Of a stretch of 64,000 nucleotides of DNA, positions 44,824 through 52,593 are shown piece by piece. A model generated the notes under the pieces. That model was not told the DNA's origin and ran no database searches. It was given only the letters and a program-made list of their open reading frames with translations. Location of the stretch: contig NZ_VWXI01000019.1 in the NCBI RefSeq assembly GCF_011752525.1, forward strand, positions 53,216 through 117,215, written 5' to 3'. How positions within the stretch are numbered: position 1 is the stretch's first letter; the number at the start of each line of letters is the position of its first letter. The position numbers and the translations under genes were made by a program. The stretch is from Pantoea sp. Cy-639. Its GTDB lineage: Bacteria > Pseudomonadota > Gammaproteobacteria > Pseudomonadales > Pseudomonadaceae.

Positions 44824-44842
44824 GGGCAAAATACATTTGCCC
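44824..44842. promoter_or_regulatory. Perfect 7-5-7 inverted repeat between mdaB and ygiN
   Basis: GGGCAAA-ATACA-TTTGCCC is exactly symmetric. It lies 72 bp from the mdaB start and 70 bp from the ygiN start, almost midway. The T-N11-A-like arrangement fits LysR binding. Confidence 0.6.
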
Positions 44843-44912
44843 TCAGATCACGAATTGAGTCCACATTATTGAATTAGAATCTGCCCCACCCTCCCCCTGC
44901 AGAGCCTCTCCC

Positions 44913-45227
44913 ATGCACAAGCCACACGCCTTCATCCTCAAAGCCAAGACCCGTCCGGAACAAGCCGAAGCCTTCGAGCAACTGTTCAGCGCCTACGTGG
45001 AGCCCAGCCGCCGGGAACCCGGCTGCATCGAATACCACATGCTGCGCGACCAGGAAGATCCGAGCCTGTTCGTGTTCTTCGAAGTCTGGGCGAGCAAGGC
45101 CGATCTGGACGTGCACTCGGCGCTGCCGCACATGCGCGAGTTCTTCGACAAGCGCATGGACTTTCTCGAGCGGGACTTCGACATCCAGATGATCGAGATG
45201 CTCAGCCCCTCTTCCGCTAGCCGTTGA
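44913..45227 (+). CDS. YgiN-type antibiotic biosynthesis monooxygenase (quinol monooxygenase)
   Basis: This 104-residue protein has a single ABM ferredoxin-like domain, with landmarks EPGCIEYHMLRDQEDPSLFVFFEVWASKADLDVH. Length equals E. coli YgiN (104), which oxidises menadiol and is proposed to form a quinone redox cycle with MdaB. The divergent mdaB gene supports this pairing. Its 3' end overlaps the convergent TSUP gene by 11 bp. Confidence 0.85.
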   Translation: MHKPHAFILKAKTRPEQAEAFEQLFSAYVEPSRREPGCIEYHMLRDQEDPSLFVFFEVWASKADLDVHSALPHMREFFDKRMDFLERDFDIQMIEMLSPSSASR

Positions 45228-45981
45228 GCAGCAGATGGCAGCCCAGCAGGGCCAGCCCGACGAAGAAACAGCGGCGGAACAGCAACGCGCTGATCCGCCC
45301 GCGCAGCCACTGCCCGGCGAGCATGCCAAGCACTGCCGGCGCCAGCGCCAGCAGTGAAGCGCCCAGCGCCTGCCCGCCCAAGGCGCCCTGCCCGGCCAGG
45401 CCGACAGCCAGTGCCAGGGTCGAGACGGTGAATGACAGCCCCAGCGCCTGGATCAGCTCGTCACGCCCCAGGCCAAGACCCTGCAGGTAGGGCACGGCCG
45501 GCAGCACGAACACCCCGGTGGCCGCCGTCACCACTCCGGTCAGCAGTCCACACAGTGGGCCCAGCCATTTCTCCCCTGCCGCTGGTACCTGCAACCCACG
45601 GCCCAGCAGGCCCAGCAGCGCATAGACCAGCAACGCGCCGCCCAGCGCATGAGACGCCCACGGCCCATTGTCGATCCCCAGCCATGCACTGCCCAGCAAG
45701 GTGCCGACGAAGATCATCAGCAGCAAGCCGCCCAGGCGCCGCATCAGCACCAGCAAGTGCCCGCCACTGGCGAGCTGCCAGAGGTTGGTCAGCGTCGAAG
45801 GCACGATCAGCAATGCTGCAGCCTGCGCCGGGGGCATAGCCAGGCCGAGCAGCCCCATGGCCACGGTCGGCAAGCCGAGGCCGATCGTGCCCTTGACCGC
45901 GCCGGCCAGCAGGAAAGTCAGGATTACCAGAGCCGTAAGGCCTGGACCAATCTCTTGGTAGAACATCAGGAAGGTAGTCAT
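45217..45981 (-). CDS. TSUP (TauE/SafE) family membrane transporter
   Basis: This 254-residue protein has about eight hydrophobic helices and two repeats of the TSUP motif (AGAVKGTIGLGLPTVAMGLLGLAMPPAQAAALL and LTGVVTAATGVFVLPAVPYLQGLGLGRDELIQALG). Family members export sulfite, sulfoacetate or related small acids. The substrate is unknown. It is divergent from a LysR gene that probably regulates it. Its tail overlaps ygiN by 11 bp on the opposite strand. Confidence 0.88.
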   Translation of the reverse strand: MTTFLMFYQEIGPGLTALVILTFLLAGAVKGTIGLGLPTVAMGLLGLAMPPAQAAALLIVPSTLTNLWQLASGGHLLVLMRRLGGLLLMIFVGTLLGSAWLGIDNGPWASHALGGALLVYALLGLLGRGLQVPAAGEKWLGPLCGLLTGVVTAATGVFVLPAVPYLQGLGLGRDELIQALGLSFTVSTLALAVGLAGQGALGGQALGASLLALAPAVLGMLAGQWLRGRISALLFRRCFFVGLALLGCHLLLNG

Positions 45982-46058
45982 GGGGCCATCCTGACGCAGC
46001 TGCGGCGAGCTGAAAATCTGCCATATACTCAGCCAGACTCTTGCAAGGACAGAGGCTG

Positions 46059-46949
46059 ATGCATTTCGACCTGACCGACCTCACGCTGTTCCAGCACACG
46101 CTGGAGTGCGGCAACATCACCGCCGGTGCCCGTCGCAGCCACCTGTCGCTACCGGCGGCCAGTGCCCGTATCCGCGCCATGGAGGCATCGCTCGGCATCC
46201 CCCTGCTGCAACGCAACCGCCGCGGCGTTCAGGCCACGCCAGCCGGACAGACGCTGCTGCAACACGCACGGCTGATCGCCCAGCAGGTGGAGCGCCTGCA
46301 GTACGACCTGGCGCAGCATGCCCAGGGCCAGCAGGGCCAGGTACGTCTGCTGAGCAATACGGCCGCGCTGACCGAGTACCTGCCGGAGCTGCTGGCGAGT
46401 TTTCTGGCCGAGTACCCTGGCGTCAGCGTCGACATCCTGGAGCAACCCAGCCTGCGTATCGTCCAGGCCATCACCCAAGGCATGGCCGATCTCGGCATCG
46501 TTTCCACTGCCGCCCCCAGCGGGCATCTACAGACTCGGCCGTTTCGCGAGGACCCACTGGTGCTGGTCATGCCCCCGGAGCATGCGCTGGCCACATTGGC
46601 CACACCCGACTTCAGCGCCAGCCTGGCATACGGTCATGTCGGCCTGGGCGCGGACAGCGCGCTGGCACTGCACCTGGAAGAGCAGGCGCTGCGTCTCGGC
46701 CGACGGATGCAGGTAAGGGTTCGTGCCGAAGGATTCGACGGCGTGATCCGGATGGTGGCCGGCGGTGCCGGGGTGGGGGTTGTGCCACTGGCCTCGGTAC
46801 GGCGTTGGGAACACCTGCTGCCACTGCGCTGGGTGGCCCTGCAGGAAGACTGGGCCAGCCGCAGCCTGCTGATATGCGCGCGGGACTTTGCGGCACTGCC
46901 CGGCTATGCCGCCAAGCTGGTGGAGCGCTTGGCCGGCATCCGTTCATGA
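46059..46949 (+). CDS. LysR-family transcriptional regulator (next to TSUP)
   Basis: This 296-residue protein has a LysR winged helix, where NITAGARRSHLSLPAASARIRAMEASLGIPLLQRNRRGV replaces the more common A-x-LxVSQPAVS form. An effector domain follows, with a conserved GGAGVGVVPLASV near the C-terminus. The ATG at 46059 has AGAGG and AAGGAC upstream. Only 77 bp separate it from the divergent TSUP gene, so it is the probable regulator of that exporter. Confidence 0.85.
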   Translation: MHFDLTDLTLFQHTLECGNITAGARRSHLSLPAASARIRAMEASLGIPLLQRNRRGVQATPAGQTLLQHARLIAQQVERLQYDLAQHAQGQQGQVRLLSNTAALTEYLPELLASFLAEYPGVSVDILEQPSLRIVQAITQGMADLGIVSTAAPSGHLQTRPFREDPLVLVMPPEHALATLATPDFSASLAYGHVGLGADSALALHLEEQALRLGRRMQVRVRAEGFDGVIRMVAGGAGVGVVPLASVRRWEHLLPLRWVALQEDWASRSLLICARDFAALPGYAAKLVERLAGIRS

Positions 46950-46956
46950 CAGGGGC

Positions 46957-47364
46957 TCAATGCACCAACGCCAGCTCACGCAACGCCGCCGACGCCAGGA
47001 AACCGGAACGCGAAGCATAGCGATGGTCCCGCTTCACTTTCTCGTCGATCCGCTGCAGCAGATTCTCCGGCAATGTGGCGTTGAAACGCACTGCCTTGCC
47101 CAGGTACGGCGTGACATCGAACTCCACCACCGCCCAGACGCCGCCAGCGTAATCCGGATTGGCCACATGGACATCCACCTCCTGGGCCTGGGGCAGCGTT
47201 TCACCATCGGCCACCAGCCCCTCGAAATGCAGCGCCAGGGCTTCATGGACGTTCTCCAGCGCCTGGGAGACAGTGCTACCGGCCGAGAAGCAACCCGGCA
47301 CATCGGGCACGATCACGCCGTAATCGGAGTCTTCGTCCTTGTGCAGTACAACTGGAAATTTCAT
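46957..47364 (-). CDS. hicB: HicB-family antitoxin
   Basis: This 135-residue antitoxin has an N-terminal HicB domain (FPVVLHKDEDSDYGVIVPDVPGCFSAGSTVSQALENVHEALALH) and a C-terminal ribbon-helix-helix segment (VRFNATLPENLLQRIDEKVKRDHRYASRSGFLASAALREL) for DNA binding. It neutralises HicA and is expected to repress the operon. It follows hicA by 56 bp. The ATG at 47364 has GGAG 8 nt upstream. Confidence 0.92.
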   Translation of the reverse strand: MKFPVVLHKDEDSDYGVIVPDVPGCFSAGSTVSQALENVHEALALHFEGLVADGETLPQAQEVDVHVANPDYAGGVWAVVEFDVTPYLGKAVRFNATLPENLLQRIDEKVKRDHRYASRSGFLASAALRELALVH

Positions 47365-47420
47365 TTGCTGTCTCCATTGATCGTCGTGGCGGCAACGCGC
47401 CTCGGATAGTGCCAGAGGAC

Positions 47421-47603
47421 TCATTTCAGACCCGCCTGTTTCAAGATGCAGTGCACGGTGCCCCTGGGCAAGTCGCTCTTGGGGTGAGGCACCGTGACTC
47501 GACCTCGTTTGAACGGGTGCCTGAACTGGTGATGGCTTCCTTTCACATCCACCTCATACCAGCCATCGGCCTCGATGAGCTGGATCACTTCCCTGCTGCG
47601 CAT
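47421..47603 (-). CDS. hicA: HicA-family mRNA interferase toxin
   Basis: This 60-residue protein has a double-stranded-RNA-binding-like fold. It begins MRSREVIQLIEADGWYEV and carries the catalytic His24 in KGSHHQFRHP. The C-terminus has the family LPRGTVHCILKQAGL. It cleaves mRNA during translation when free of HicB. It precedes hicB in the usual toxin-first order. All expected residues are present, so the toxin is probably active. Confidence 0.92.
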   Translation of the reverse strand: MRSREVIQLIEADGWYEVDVKGSHHQFRHPFKRGRVTVPHPKSDLPRGTVHCILKQAGLK

Positions 47604-47623
47604 GTGTGCTTCCTTTGGCAGGT

Positions 47624-47642
47624 GATGTGTAGGCTACACATC
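47624..47642. promoter_or_regulatory. Perfect 9-1-9 inverted repeat before hicA (probable HicB operator)
   Basis: GATGTGTAG-G-CTACACATC is exactly symmetric about one base and lies 20 bp upstream of the hicA start, next to its AAGGAAG ribosome site. The position suits a HicB ribbon-helix-helix dimer covering the promoter. Confidence 0.65.
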
Positions 47643-47928
47643 TGGATTTATGAAAACCATGCCAATACACACCATCCACACACAAACCGACAAGCGGTGC
47701 ATTCCCTCTTCAAGGCCAGCGTCATCCACGTCACCGGTAGGACAATCAGTGCTGGCCGCCAATCCATTGATGCCACGACAAAGCCTCCACTGCCATGCCA
47801 CCGGCGATCTGCATATCGCACATGCCGCATAGCGCGCGCAGACAGCTGGATGTCGAGCCCAGGCAACTGCCGGCGAGGCGCAGGCCCTATGGTGACGAGT
47901 CTTTCCATCGCTCACCTGGAGCCACGCC
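47643..47928. other. Gene-free interval between hicA and the cupin gene
   Basis: Nothing with coding character or clear secondary structure was found. The hicA promoter (minus strand) and the cupin gene promoter (plus strand) must lie here. An ACCTGGAG ribosome site precedes the cupin ATG at 47929. Base composition is slightly lower in GC than the flanking genes. Confidence 0.5.
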
Positions 47929-48273
47929 ATGTCCGATTTCATCACCGTCCTGCGCGAAACCTGCCCGACCCCGGTGGTCGACGCGACCAAGTGGAAGCGC
48001 ATCGGCGGCGATCCGCACACCGTCAACCTCAATGCCTACCTGTCCGCCGACGGCAGCAAGATCATGGGCACCTGGATCTGCACCCCCGGCAAGTTCGAGG
48101 TCAACTACGAAAAGTGGGAGTACTGCCACTTCCTCGAGGGCTACTGCATCGTCACCCCGCAGGGGGAGGAGCCGAAGCATCTGAAAGCGGGCGATGTGTT
48201 CGTGATCGAACCGGGCATGAAGGGCACCTGGGAAGTGGTCGAGACGGTGCGCAAGTATTTCGTCTTCGCCTGA
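47929..48273 (+). CDS. Cupin-domain protein (DUF861/cupin_3 type)
   Basis: This 114-residue single cupin has the core WICTPGKFEVNYEKWEYCHFLEGYCIVTPQ...KAGDVFVIEPGMKGTWEVVETVRKYFV. This is the DUF861 pattern, shared with EutQ and ureidoglycine aminohydrolase-like proteins, in which the E/H-containing barrel can bind a metal. It has no signal peptide. It is isolated, facing away from hicAB. Substrate unknown. Confidence 0.82.
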   Translation: MSDFITVLRETCPTPVVDATKWKRIGGDPHTVNLNAYLSADGSKIMGTWICTPGKFEVNYEKWEYCHFLEGYCIVTPQGEEPKHLKAGDVFVIEPGMKGTWEVVETVRKYFVFA

Positions 48274-48297
48274 CCGGCAGCCACTGGCAATCATGAG

Positions 48298-48385
48298 AAG
48301 CCGCGGGCTTGCCCCGCGATGGCGTCCTGTCGGGAAACGTCGCTGTCCGAACTGATGCAGTCGCGAAGCACGCCCGCTCCCGGCA
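48298..48385. repeat. REP-like elements
   Basis: A copy AGCCGCGGGCTTGCCCCGCG with ATGGC lies at about 48299-48322, followed by a poorly conserved inverted copy (TCGCGAAGCACGCCCGCTCC) near 48361-48380. Confidence 0.6.
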
Positions 48386-48405
48386 TTCACTCCCCAACCG
48401 CAGGC

Positions 48406-48479
48406 AAAAAAAATCGCGAGCCCGGTGCCCCGTCCCCAAGGTGCGCAGTTACAAGGGGAAGGGGCACCTGGCCCGCGAT
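48406..48479 (-). terminator. Long-stem rho-independent terminator of mmsB
   Basis: Two stacked stems, TCGCGaGCC with GGCcCGCGA outside and GGTGCCCC..CCCC with GGGG..GGGGCACC inside, form a hairpin of about 65 nt. On the minus strand it ends in eight Ts. It lies just after the mmsB stop at 48496. Confidence 0.9.
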
Positions 48480-48495
48480 CAAGTCCACTCGCTGG

Positions 48496-49386
48496 TCAAT
48501 CCTTCTTGCGATATCCCTCGACGATCGCCGAGAAATCCTTGCCACCCTCGCCACGCAGGCTCATGGCCTGGTACAGCTGCTGGGCCACGGCGCCGAGGAT
48601 CACCGGCTGGTGCGCCTGGCGCGCGGCCTCGGTGGCCAGGCCTAGGTCCTTGAGCATCAGTTCGGCGCCAAAACCCCCGGTATAGCCACGCGACGCTGGG
48701 GCGGTCTCGATGATGCCCGGCCACGGGTTGTAGGTGTCGGAACTCCAGCAGCGCCCGGTCGAACTGTTGATGATCCCGGCCAGCACCTTGGTATCGATGC
48801 CCAGCGCATTGCCCAGGGCCATGGCCTCGGACACGCCGATCATCGAAATGCCCAGCAGCAGGTTGTTGCAGATCTTGGCGATCTGCCCGGTGCCGACCTC
48901 GCCACAGTGCACGATGTTGCGCCCCATCTGCTCGAGCACCGGCTTGAGGGTGGCGAACAACGCAGCGCTGGCACCGACCATGAAGGTCAGGGTCCCTGCC
49001 GCCGCACCACCGGTGCCACCGGAGACCGGCGCATCGCCCATGTCGATGCCCTTGGCCGCCGCGGCCTTCGAGACATCACGGGCGGTCTGTGGATCGATGG
49101 TGCTGCAATCCACCGTCGGCGTGCCCGGTCGGATACCGGCCAGCACGCCGCTTTCCTCGTCCAGGTACACGCTGCGCACATGGGCTGCCGCCGGCAGCAT
49201 GGTGATCACCAGCTCGCTGCTGGCGGCGGCGTCCTTTGGCGAGGCGCTGACCTGCCCGCCCAGCGCGGCGAGTTCGGCCAGCACGGCCTTGTTCAAGTCG
49301 AACAGGTTCAACTGGTGCCCGGCCTTGATCAGGTTGCGGGCCATGGGTGCGCCCATGTTGCCCAGGCCGATGAATGCGATACGCAT
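48496..49386 (-). CDS. mmsB: 3-hydroxyisobutyrate dehydrogenase
   Basis: This 296-residue NAD enzyme of valine breakdown oxidises 3-hydroxyisobutyrate to methylmalonate semialdehyde. The nucleotide-binding start is FIGLGNMGAPMARNLIKAGH; the substrate motif DAPVSGGTGGAAAGTLTFMVG and the catalytic-lysine region KICNNLLLGISMIG are present. It lies 10 bp after mmsA on the same strand, forming an operon. Confidence 0.95.
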   Translation of the reverse strand: MRIAFIGLGNMGAPMARNLIKAGHQLNLFDLNKAVLAELAALGGQVSASPKDAAASSELVITMLPAAAHVRSVYLDEESGVLAGIRPGTPTVDCSTIDPQTARDVSKAAAAKGIDMGDAPVSGGTGGAAAGTLTFMVGASAALFATLKPVLEQMGRNIVHCGEVGTGQIAKICNNLLLGISMIGVSEAMALGNALGIDTKVLAGIINSSTGRCWSSDTYNPWPGIIETAPASRGYTGGFGAELMLKDLGLATEAARQAHQPVILGAVAQQLYQAMSLRGEGGKDFSAIVEGYRKKD

Positions 49387-49396
49387 GGCGAACTCC

Positions 49397-50923
49397 TTAG
49401 CGCAGGCTGATGGTGGTGTTCACACCGTCATTGACGCTGTCGTCATCGAACCAACGGGCGGTGACGGTCTTGGTCTGAGTGTAGAACTGCACCACCTGCT
49501 TGCCGTACGGGCCGAGATCGCCGAGCTTGGAGCCACGCGACCCGGTGAAGCTGAAGAACGGCACCGGCACCGGAATCGGGATATTGATGCCGACCTGGCC
49601 GATGTCGATCTCGCTCTGGAACTTGCGCGCTGCCGCGCCGCTCTGGGTGAACAGACCGGTGCCGTTGCCGAACGGGTTGGCGTTGACCAGGGCGATGGCC
49701 TCGTCGAGGGTGTCGACTTCCAGCGTCACCAGCACCGGGCCGAAGATTTCCTGGGTGTACACCTGCATGTCGGTGCGCACGCCGGAGAACAGGGTCGGGC
49801 CGACGAAGTTGCCCTGCTCGTAGCCCGGCACCTTGACATCGCGACCATCGAGCTCGAGCTTGGCGCCCTCCTTGATGCCGCTTTCGATCAGGCCCAGCAC
49901 GCGCTCCTTGGCACGCTTGGAGACCACCGGACCGACATCGGTGCCTGGTTCGCAACCGGCGTTGACCTTGAGCGTGCTCGCGGCCGCCTTGATGTCCGGC
50001 AGCCACTCGCGGGCCTTGCCCACCAGCACCGCCACCGAGGTGGCCATGCAGCGCTGGCCGGCCGCGCCGAAGGCAGCGCCGACCAGGGCGTTGATGGTCT
50101 GGGTGCGGTTGGCATCGGGCAGGATCACCGCATGGTTCTTGGCGCCCATCATCGACTGCACGCGCTTGCCGTGCTGGCTGCCCAGGTTGTAGACATGGGT
50201 GCCGACTTCGGTCGAGCCGACGAAGGAGATAGCCTTGATGTCCGGGTGGGTGCAGATGCCGTCGACCACCTGCTTGCCGCCGTGCACCACGTTCAGCACA
50301 CCGGCCGGTACGCCGGCCTCCAGTGCCAGCTCGACCAGCATCATGGTCGACAGCGGGTCCTGTTCGGACGGTTTGAGCACGAAGGTGTTCCCGCAGACGA
50401 TGGCCATCGGGAACATCCACAGCGGGATCATCGCCGGGAAGTTGAACGGGGTGATGCCGGCGCACACGCCGATGGGCTGGCGCAGGGTGTAGGTGTCGAC
50501 ACCACCAGCGACGTTCTCGGCGAACTCGCCCATCTGCAGGGTGCCGATCGAAGCGGCGTGCTCGACCACTTCCAGGCCGCGGAAAATATCGCCCTCGGCA
50601 TCGGCGATGGTCTTGCCCTGCTCGGCACTGAGGGTCACGGCGATGCGCTTGCTGTGCTCACGGATCAGCGCCTGCAGCTTGAGCATGATGCGCATGCGCG
50701 CGCCGATCGGAGTGTCGCGCCAGGTCTTGAAGGCGCGCTCGGCAGCGGCCACCGCGGCGTTCACTTCCTCGGTGGTGGCGAACGGTACCCGCGCCAGTAC
50801 CTGCTGGGTGGCCGGGTTGACGATGTCGCGCCACTCGGTGGTCTTCGACTCGACCCACTGGCCGTCGATCAGCAGCTTGACCTGTTCGACCTTGGTCTGG
50901 TCGGGTGTCTGGGGTGCGTTCAT
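49397..50923 (-). CDS. mmsA: Methylmalonate-semialdehyde dehydrogenase (CoA-acylating)
   Basis: This 508-residue enzyme converts methylmalonate semialdehyde to propionyl-CoA. The aldehyde dehydrogenase catalytic cysteine is Cys292 (GQRCMATSVAV). GFTPFNFP is replaced by the usual MMSDH ITPFNFPAMIPLWMFPMAI, and FVGSTEVGTHVYN binds the cofactor. The start lies 134 bp from the divergent LysR start, with an inverted repeat near the LysR end. Confidence 0.95.
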   Translation of the reverse strand: MNAPQTPDQTKVEQVKLLIDGQWVESKTTEWRDIVNPATQQVLARVPFATTEEVNAAVAAAERAFKTWRDTPIGARMRIMLKLQALIREHSKRIAVTLSAEQGKTIADAEGDIFRGLEVVEHAASIGTLQMGEFAENVAGGVDTYTLRQPIGVCAGITPFNFPAMIPLWMFPMAIVCGNTFVLKPSEQDPLSTMMLVELALEAGVPAGVLNVVHGGKQVVDGICTHPDIKAISFVGSTEVGTHVYNLGSQHGKRVQSMMGAKNHAVILPDANRTQTINALVGAAFGAAGQRCMATSVAVLVGKAREWLPDIKAAASTLKVNAGCEPGTDVGPVVSKRAKERVLGLIESGIKEGAKLELDGRDVKVPGYEQGNFVGPTLFSGVRTDMQVYTQEIFGPVLVTLEVDTLDEAIALVNANPFGNGTGLFTQSGAAARKFQSEIDIGQVGINIPIPVPVPFFSFTGSRGSKLGDLGPYGKQVVQFYTQTKTVTARWFDDDSVNDGVNTTISLR

Positions 50924-51013
50924 CTGCGCTCTCCTTGGAATTATTGTCGGAACGAGATCGCCTACGCCGGCGTGGACACGGGGTGGCGTCTAGGGGCTGA
51001 GATCGAGTATAGA

Positions 51014-51040
51014 TGTGCAAACATCCAACAAGAATGCACA
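51014..51040. promoter_or_regulatory. TGTGCA-N15-TGCACA repeat between mmsA and its LysR gene
   Basis: TGTGCA (51014-51019) and TGCACA (51035-51040) are perfect complements. They lie 17 bp before the LysR ATG and about 90 bp upstream of mmsA. This fits an autoregulatory and activating LysR site. Confidence 0.6.
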
Positions 51041-51056
51041 AAAAAACCGGATCATC

Positions 51057-52007
51057 ATGCAAAAAGACCTCACCTCCCTGAGCGCGCTGAACTGGGACGA
51101 CCTCAAGTTCTTTCTTGAGGTAGCGCGCACCCGCAAGGCCAGCAGTGCGGCCAAGCGCCTGGCCGTGGATTACACCACGGTGTCGCGGCGCATCAGCTCA
51201 CTGGAAGGGGCGTTGGGTACGTTGCTGTTCGAGAAGTCACGGACCAATGGCTTCGTCCTCACCGCCGAAGGGCAGCGCCTGCTGGGATACGCCGAGTCGA
51301 TCGAAAGCACCCTGCACATGGCCTGCGAGCAGGTCTCGGGCTCGGGGGTGGCGCTCTCGGGGCATGTACGCATGGGCTGCACCGAAGGCTTCGGCAGCTT
51401 CTTCGTCACCCCGCAGCTGAGCCACTTCGTCGACGCCTGGCCGGCAATCTCGGTGGACATCCTGCCGCTGCCGCACTTCATCAGCCTGTCCAAGCGCGAG
51501 GCCGATATCGTCATCGCCCTGGAACGTCCCGAGCATGGCCCCTACGTGTGCTGCAAGCTGTGCGACTACCGCCTGCGCCTGTACGCCACCCAGGATTACC
51601 TGGAGCGCCATGCGCCGATTCAGGCGCTTGCCGACCTGGCACAGCATCCGTTCATCAGCTATGTCGACGACCTGGCGTTCAGCTCGGAGCTGCTGTACCT
51701 GGCCAACCTGATTCCCAATGCCCAGGCGCACTTGCGCAGCACCAGCGTGATCGCCCAGTACACGGCGGCGTTGCAGGGACGTGGGCTGGCGATCCTGCCG
51801 TGCTTCCTGGCGGCGCAGGACCCACGGCTGGTGACGGTGCTGCCGGAGCAGGTCGAGGTGACGCGGCAGTTCTGGATGTACTGCCGGGAGGACTTGCGCA
51901 AGTTGAAGCGGATCACCCTGTTGTGGGACTACATCCGCGATGTGACCGAGGCCAATGCGCCGCTGTTGATGGGCGAGACGCGGGCGATGAAGTTCGCCCA
52001 AGGCTGA
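51057..52007 (+). CDS. LysR-family regulator of mmsAB (probable)
   Basis: This 316-residue LysR protein has a winged helix (ASSAAKRLAVDYTTVSRRISSLEGALGTLLFEKSRTNGFVL) and effector domain. An in-frame earlier ATG at 51015 lies inside the inverted repeat, so 51057 is chosen. It is divergent from mmsA, the standard place for its regulator. P. aeruginosa mms genes use an AraC-type MmsR instead; the LysR arrangement is seen in the P. putida group. Confidence 0.82.
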   Translation: MQKDLTSLSALNWDDLKFFLEVARTRKASSAAKRLAVDYTTVSRRISSLEGALGTLLFEKSRTNGFVLTAEGQRLLGYAESIESTLHMACEQVSGSGVALSGHVRMGCTEGFGSFFVTPQLSHFVDAWPAISVDILPLPHFISLSKREADIVIALERPEHGPYVCCKLCDYRLRLYATQDYLERHAPIQALADLAQHPFISYVDDLAFSSELLYLANLIPNAQAHLRSTSVIAQYTAALQGRGLAILPCFLAAQDPRLVTVLPEQVEVTRQFWMYCREDLRKLKRITLLWDYIRDVTEANAPLLMGETRAMKFAQG

Positions 52008-52015
52008 GCCTTCAA

Positions 52016-52063
52016 CCGCTCGAGGGGCAAGCCCCCCACAGTTCCAGGGGCTTGTTCCGCGCT
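52016..52063. repeat. Degenerate REP-like element
   Basis: CGCTCGAGGGGCAAGCCCCC and AGGGGCTTGTTCCGCG form a weak inverted pair between the convergent LysR and yfiB genes. Confidence 0.5.
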
Positions 52064-52070
52064 GCCGATC

Positions 52071-52562
52071 TCAATCCGAGGCCACCACGATCGACACCCG
52101 TCGATTCTCCATGCGCCCGACGCTGGTGCGGTTGTCCGCCACCGGTTGGCTGCTGCCCAGCCCGCGAGTCTGGATGTTCTGCGGCTGCATGCCGATGCCG
52201 ATCAGCGCCTTGGCCACACTCTGGGCACGGCGCTCGGACAATTGCTGGTTGTAGGTGGCCTTGCCCGAAGCATCGGCATGGCCATCGATACGCACCCGCT
52301 GGATATCCACCGACAGCAACGCCTTGCCGATACGCTCGACGATCGACTCGCTCTGGCTGTTGAGACTGTCCAGGTCGCTGCCGAACAGGACCTTGCCAGA
52401 CAGGTCGAACGCCCAGCCTTCGCCAGTCGGCGCAAAGCCCTCGCGCTTGAGCACCGCCACTTGCTCGGGCGTCAGCCCCTTGGGCGGTACGCTCTGGCAA
52501 CCGCCCAAGGCGAACAGCGCCAGCAGCAGGGCAAAAAAGGGAAAACGCAAACGATTGATCAC
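52071..52562 (-). CDS. yfiB: OmpA/Pal-like lipoprotein YfiB
   Basis: This 163-residue protein has a lipoprotein signal ending LFALGGC (Cys22) and a C-terminal OmpA-type peptidoglycan-binding domain (VRIDGHADASGKATYNQQLSERRAQSVAKAL...GLGSSQPVADNRTSVGRMENRRVSI). YfiB sequesters YfiR at the outer membrane and so releases YfiN. The start is GTG at 52562 with AGGAG 7 nt upstream. It is the last of three genes on the minus strand, 31 bp after yfiN. Confidence 0.88.
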   Translation of the reverse strand: MINRLRFPFFALLLALFALGGCQSVPPKGLTPEQVAVLKREGFAPTGEGWAFDLSGKVLFGSDLDSLNSQSESIVERIGKALLSVDIQRVRIDGHADASGKATYNQQLSERRAQSVAKALIGIGMQPQNIQTRGLGSSQPVADNRTSVGRMENRRVSIVVASD

Positions 52563-52593
52563 GGTTCGACTCCTGTTCTCTACGTCCTGTGGC

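Noticed and set aside
46957..47603. hicAB as the edge of a prophage or island
   Set aside because: No integrase, att repeats or phage genes; flanking LysR, TSUP and cupin genes look like ordinary core or near-core DNA.
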